A stretch of DNA of 64,000 nt, taken from positions 1,366,501 to 1,430,500 of the forward strand of contig OY727094.1 of the NCBI GenBank assembly GCA_963402885.1, in the 5' to 3' direction. Positions 60,201 to 64,000 of this stretch are shown in pieces. The stretch is from Antedon bifida (taxonomy: Eukaryota > Echinodermata > Crinoidea > Comatulida > Antedonidae). How positions within the stretch are numbered: the stretch's first letter is position 1; each line of letters opens with the position of its first letter. Made by a program: the position numbers and the translations under genes. The notes under the pieces were generated by a model that saw only the letters and a list, made by a program, of their open reading frames with translations, was not told where the DNA came from and ran no database searches.

Positions 60201-61733
60201 TTATCTTTTTTATGTAGGTACTACGACAATACCTCAATGGTTTGTAAAGAATTTCGGTACAGAGGTAGTGGAGGTAACGGTAACCGTTTTCATTCGAAGG
60301 AAATTTGCAGTATCACCTGTAACAGTCGCTGCTACCAACCAGTACCAGACAGCCATAATGACATATTGGATAATCCTGATTGTGATGGTGGTGGATTCGA
60401 ATGGTACTATCATACAGACAGGGACGTGTGTCTACCGTTTAAAAACAGTTCCTGCAGTAATATGACGGATACTGGTAACAGATTCCCAACAAAACACAAG
60501 TGTACACGAGATTGTAATGGTAGGTTTTCTAAATTTATCGCAATAAGTAAGCCCATCGGAAATTCATATTAAAATATGCTCTTAAAACTAATACAACATT
60601 AAAAAACATTTTTTTAAAATAAAAAAACATTACGGTACCATCTACTACATGGCATCTTACTAAAAGTATTACATTGATTATTAAGTAAATAATTATGGTA
60701 ATTCGCTACAGTGATTCAAAATGAATTCAACGAAATAAAGAAGTTTAATCATAGAGAAAAGCTTAACTTTCACCTCGGTTCCTTGAAATGCAAAAGATTT
60801 CAATTATATAAAATAATATGTTCATTATTTTTTTTATTGTTAGGCAAGAATATACCATCAGCATCTTGTACTTTTCCACACACACGGTTCGCAGTATGCA
60901 ACAGTACATTTAGTAAGTTATTTTATTATACTATTTTATTTAGATTTCTAGGGTTTTACGCGTGCGGGTACAAAATAATAATAATAATAATAATAACATG
61001 TGCGCGACAAAATTTATCTCGTGTGTCATTAATGAACTTACTAATACGTATCTCTCGTATTATATCGACTGTCAATCATTACTATTAAGTGAAATTGATT
61101 TTAAGTACAAAAATTATATTATTAACAAGTGATTAATTATTAAATCATTATACAGGGATATTTGCATATCAACGGCCAGATTTGATTGAGTTACACAATC
61201 TGATTCATTATAATTACCACCGTGTACCATATCATTATTTATACTTTATTTTCAGTATTATCCGGAAAGGTTTCGACAAATCGCCAAAAAATATTTGTAG
61301 ACTATGTAGTTGATCATCTGGTAGTTGTGGTTGACAATGTTTTAAAAGGTCGTGATTTACTTAGCATTAACTTGGTAAATCAAACAGCAGACGATTCTAC
61401 TAACACAGCAGACGATTATGAAATTGTAAGCATAAGGATGATAATATCATCAGGACAAAACTGCCACGATGTAGTTAAAGGTGAGAATAACTTTAGTAAA
61501 TTATGTTTTACTTATAATTATCTATCGAAATATTGTGCTTGTTAAATGTTACATTTTTTAACAAATGATTTTTTTCACATTAACGTATTGTGTAATTTTT
61601 TTTAGACTCAACGTACATATTTATGGGATATTTACAACATGGCAAAGCAATCATTGATGACACAAGCTATGTACATCATGATAATCCAGGGCGAAGATTA
61701 AAAGTTAGCCACTCTTTAAACATGTGCCCGTAA
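54271..61733 (+). CDS. Secreted Kunitz-Kunitz-NTR protein (327 aa)
   Basis: Ten exons: 54271-54355, 56212-56241, 57754-57789, 58970-58996, 59108-59137, 59700-59751, 60218-60519, 60844-60912, 61256-61480 and 61606-61733 (984 bp with stop; all phases agree). A signal peptide at about 1-24 is followed by a short Thr/Glu/Asn-rich linker from four micro-exons. Kunitz domain 1 is residues 71-121 (CALPKK, RWYYD, GGNGNRF). Kunitz 2 is 125-186 (WYYH, NRFPT). A C-terminal NTR-like domain is 196-327 (CTFPHTRFAVCNSTF, ILSGKV, YIFMGYLQHGK). No membrane segment. Kunitz domains typically inhibit serine proteases, and NTR domains bind proteases or growth factors; the combination recalls WFIKKN-type proteins. 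Kunitz 1 has Gly and Ser where the C14-C38 pair should be and Pro at P1, so it is probably not a classical inhibitor. Kunitz 2 keeps six cysteines but has a long first loop and Asp at P1. The NTR call is the least certain part. Confidence 0.85.
54953..55070. repeat. TTA/TTATT microsatellite
   Basis: A long run of ATT and ATTTTT units in intron 1 of the Kunitz-NTR gene. The Tyr-rich open frame across it is an artefact. Confidence 0.92.
55367..55457. mobile_element. MITE family B copy (truncated)
   Basis: TAAGATCTGTCTACACTATC, an A-run, GGACATGATGAT and CACTACCATATTTGGGCACA. The right terminus is missing. In intron 1 of the Kunitz-NTR gene. Confidence 0.75.
56503..56755. mobile_element. MITE family D
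   Basis: GGCCGTGTTTCCGCAGCC at the left and GGCTACGGAAACACGGCC at the right form an 18 bp inverted repeat with one mismatch. The interior repeats AACCGATAATTA-type motifs. In intron 2 of the Kunitz-NTR gene; a diverged relative lies near 32075-32230. Confidence 0.85.
57488..57641. mobile_element. MITE family A copy in Kunitz-NTR intron
   Basis: TAAGCTAGGTTCCCACTAGG and CCTAGCGTGAACCAAGCTT ends; interior GACCAATCACATGCGATGG. About 154 bp, lying 113 bp upstream of micro-exon 57754-57789. Confidence 0.85.
58450..58548. repeat. Short degenerate tandem repeat
   Basis: Units of the type GGCACGTTGCCACC and GGCCCTTTGCCACC repeated about six times in an intron of the Kunitz-NTR gene. Confidence 0.75.
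59240..59624 (+). pseudogene. Degraded coding-like fragment inside a Kunitz-NTR intron
   Basis: One plus frame reads through about 60 codons (SSPTAPKRVVRLTRKRKG, later SIFENIVKYMCKKSNKLKIP) to a stop near 59420. A second frame then continues from about 59421 (NDVNAFQQVLSLTTSQQM, later RALTGVKDTVSEIPAGFKYS) to 59624. The two abut with a frame change, as in a decayed gene or mobile-element ORF. No family was recognised. It lies between exons 59108-59137 and 59700-59751. Confidence 0.35.
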
Positions 61734-64000
61734 TGTTATTATATTATGGCTAGTATGAAGACCCGATTCTTTCAGTGCTGTATATCCTCATAATTATGAA
61801 AATTCCATAACCATACAGATTAATCTCAGGTGTTTCGCATTTGATAACTGTATCATAAAGTTAGGTTTATGGTTATGGTCTATGGTACTGGCGTCACATT
61901 TGATTCCCAAATAAATTCCTGTCATTTGATTGGACGAGTGTGCTTACAACATGCTCCGGCGGTGAGAGCGCTGTTTTAAAATTGCTATTTGTCGCTGAGA
62001 CCGAAACTACTCGACGTCCCCGGCCTATTATAAGAACAACAATGGAGATCTCCAGTTGCGATTTTTGCTCTGTTGAGTGACGAGGAAGTGATTAAAATAC
62101 ATGGTGATGCAGACTCGAAAATTAACAAAACAAATGAAATATGCGGTCAGTAGGCTATAGAGGTAAACACCTTCTTTAGATGTTATACAAACCTATCCTA
62201 GGCCTTTCAATCTGAATCAAATATAGCATAGGCCTACCTTTAATCAATGTAAATGTCAGCTTTTGTTCTTTGGAATGCCCTTCCAACTGTACTCAGTCAG
62301 AAATCTAAATCACTTGTTACATTCAAACAACTCCTCAAATCCCACCTTTTTCATTTGCACTTTCATTATTAATCGTTTGCTCTTTTATAACATTTTCTGT
62401 TTATTGTTGAGCGCTTAGAGGCGTTTTGCGCTAAATTAATTTAAACATTTTTATACTGTCTCACGGAAATTTCTATGAGGATATTGGATACATTTAGATA
62501 CAGTACCTAGAATTCCAATCAGTTTAAATAAAATCACCGTTTGCGATAGGCTAGACTATTTTCCATATTTGTCAAATTTAATATAATTTGATAATATATT
62601 TTGCAATTATATAACATTTTATAAAACATTGATTAAATAGCTTATATTTTCGGTTTTCTGCAAGCCAGTTGGTGCAATTGTATATACTTTAGAAAAATGA
62701 CCTGCTGACGCCTTAGGTTCTAAACCAATAACATCTTGATGATCTAGATGTTTTTCTTTTAATTGAATTGAGGCTTGGTTTATGTCTCAATCGTTCATTT
62801 TTTATTGACAACTGTAGTTATTTACAATAGTAATAGAGTACCTTAAAGTGTAAGTTTAAAATAAGTTAAATTAATATTTAAGGTGGAAAGATTTACAGCG
62901 TAGTGCAATGTCATGTATTCAAAGAGTATAGTACAAAACAAACACCACACTAAACTTAATACAATGTATTCTTCTCTCTATATAGAAACATTTTGCTCTG
63001 AGCTATAGTCTGCTGGTATTAGCATAATGACATTTATTTATTTATATTATTATTCGCATCTTGATGAAATAGGGTCTTAGGAAACCAGGGGGTTTATGAT
63101 AGAGACCCCAGATTACTTTTTAAAAAATACTTTAAAATTGGTTTACAAAATGATACTTAAAGTTTAACTGTAAACAAATTAGGGAATAAGACCAACAAAT
63201 AGACAAGCTAATTATTTACAAACAAAATATACGAAAAAAAAATGTATTTAAGAAAACCTACAGTGTTTTTTTTTTAAATTCATGTATAGTAATTTTAATT
63301 AAGATAATCTTATTTACGAAACAAATAATGGAGTTGTGTTTTTCATGAATGTACAGTAGCAATTTAAAATATATATGTATATAAATTTGTGTATACGATA
63401 AACTATTACAAATTGTAAACTGAATAGTGAGTGAATACATATTACAACTAGGTCTATCCGTAATTGTGGTCAAAGGTCACAAGATTCATCTGATATATTA
63501 TGTTCTATTGAACATAGTATCGTTTATAGTTTCTAATTATTTTCAAGTCTATCGTATTAGAGTATAGAGTAATATAACGTTTATGTCCCTTTTATGAAAA
63601 CTATTATCATTTTAATGGTATTCTTCTGACTGGGTTTATGTTCTATTGAACATAGTATCTCTAGCCTTTAATTTTACCTTACGACATTTCGACATAGCTA
63701 TGTAAAAATTTCGACATAGGTTGTTTTTGTTTTATTTCTTTTAATTTATTTCACTATGTACAAATTCCGACAGGACTGTCGAAATTTCGACATAGCTTTT
63801 TATTTGTCTGTTTCGAAATACATTATACGAAATAGTAAAATACTACTACTGGAACGCCTTCGCTGCCTTCATCGGCAAATTTCAATTATATTCGGCTCTT
63901 TTAGCATTCGCTGCTTTTCTTTTCTGCGCTTGACCAGAACGCCTAAAATGTGTTTATAATTTTGAATCACGATACCTTTGCTTGATACTTATAACGTATT
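61734..64000. other. Downstream of the Kunitz-NTR gene; no gene recognised
   Basis: Contains the probable 3' UTR of the Kunitz-NTR gene (an AATAAA near 61911), a LINE 3' end (62253-62450), a repeated palindrome TATGTTCTATTGAACATA (at about 63499 and 63637) and repeats of TTTCGACATAG (63685-63800). Confidence 0.55.
62253..62450 (+). mobile_element. 3' end of a non-LTR retrotransposon
   Basis: The plus strand reads LWNALPTVLSQKSKS then LVTFKQLLKSHLFHLHF, the typical final residues of a LINE reverse-transcriptase ORF (WNxLP, Ser, Phe-Lys, LKxHLF). A 3' tail containing GAGCGCTTAGAGGCGTTTTG follows, like the CR1/L2 type. 5'-truncated. Confidence 0.7.

Noticed and set aside
60711..61088. 125-codon frame spanning the Kunitz-NTR exon 60844-60912
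   Set aside because: Only the exon part is supported; the rest is intron with an AAT microsatellite, in a frame different from the exon's.
62040..62160. Possible first exon (short ATG frame, then ALLSDEEVIKIHGDADSK in another frame)
   Set aside because: The ATG frame stops after about 12 codons, the longer frame has no ATG, and no convincing donor follows; left as unassigned.

Overview
The window is nuclear DNA of an animal. It is AT-rich, its genes are split by GT-AG introns, and all recognised families are metazoan (SLC43 transporters, nicotinic receptor subunits, a receptor tyrosine kinase, Kunitz and NTR domains). Dense short inverted-repeat elements and an over-abundant TAGGCCTA palindrome fit a marine deuterostome invertebrate, most likely an echinoderm. 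That assignment is inference: no rRNA, mitochondrial or species-diagnostic sequence is present. There are no operons, CRISPR arrays or prokaryotic features.

Layout. (1) 1-6.2 kb, minus strand: two head-to-tail SLC43-like transporter genes. The upstream one is complete (10 exons, 511 aa). The other shows only its 5' UTR exon and first coding exon before the window edge. (2) 7.0-26.5 kb, minus strand: two tandem nicotinic-type Cys-loop receptor subunits, a non-alpha (450 aa) and an alpha-type (455 aa), each with six coding exons of matching size and phase. (3) 26.5-35.7 kb: no recognised gene; mobile-element fragments, minisatellites and a few possible untranslated exons. (4) 35.8-47.5 kb, plus strand: a receptor tyrosine kinase (1138 aa, 9 exons) whose ectodomain is a run of about 20 LDL-receptor class A modules, all in one 2.1 kb exon. 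(5) 47.5-54.2 kb: gene-free, with several terminal-inverted-repeat elements, including a large foldback element ending about 100 bp before the next gene. (6) 54.3-61.7 kb, plus strand: a secreted protein (327 aa, 10 exons) with signal peptide, a linker built from micro-exons, two Kunitz domains and a netrin-like (NTR) domain. (7) 61.7-64 kb: a LINE 3' end and small repeats.

I assembled all gene models by hand from splice signals and reading phase. Each of the five complete models closes to a whole number of codons, which supports them strongly. The most unusual observations are the kinase gene's domain architecture, and its intron 4. That intron is almost entirely a 44-47 bp minisatellite whose every unit copies the intron's own 3' splice acceptor plus the first bases of the next exon. 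This gives about 20 decoy acceptors, every third one in frame with the kinase.

Functional links are limited. The two receptor subunits could co-assemble, since one carries the vicinal cysteine pair and the other lacks it. The two transporters are recent duplicates including their promoters. The kinase and the Kunitz-NTR protein are neighbours with no shown functional relation.
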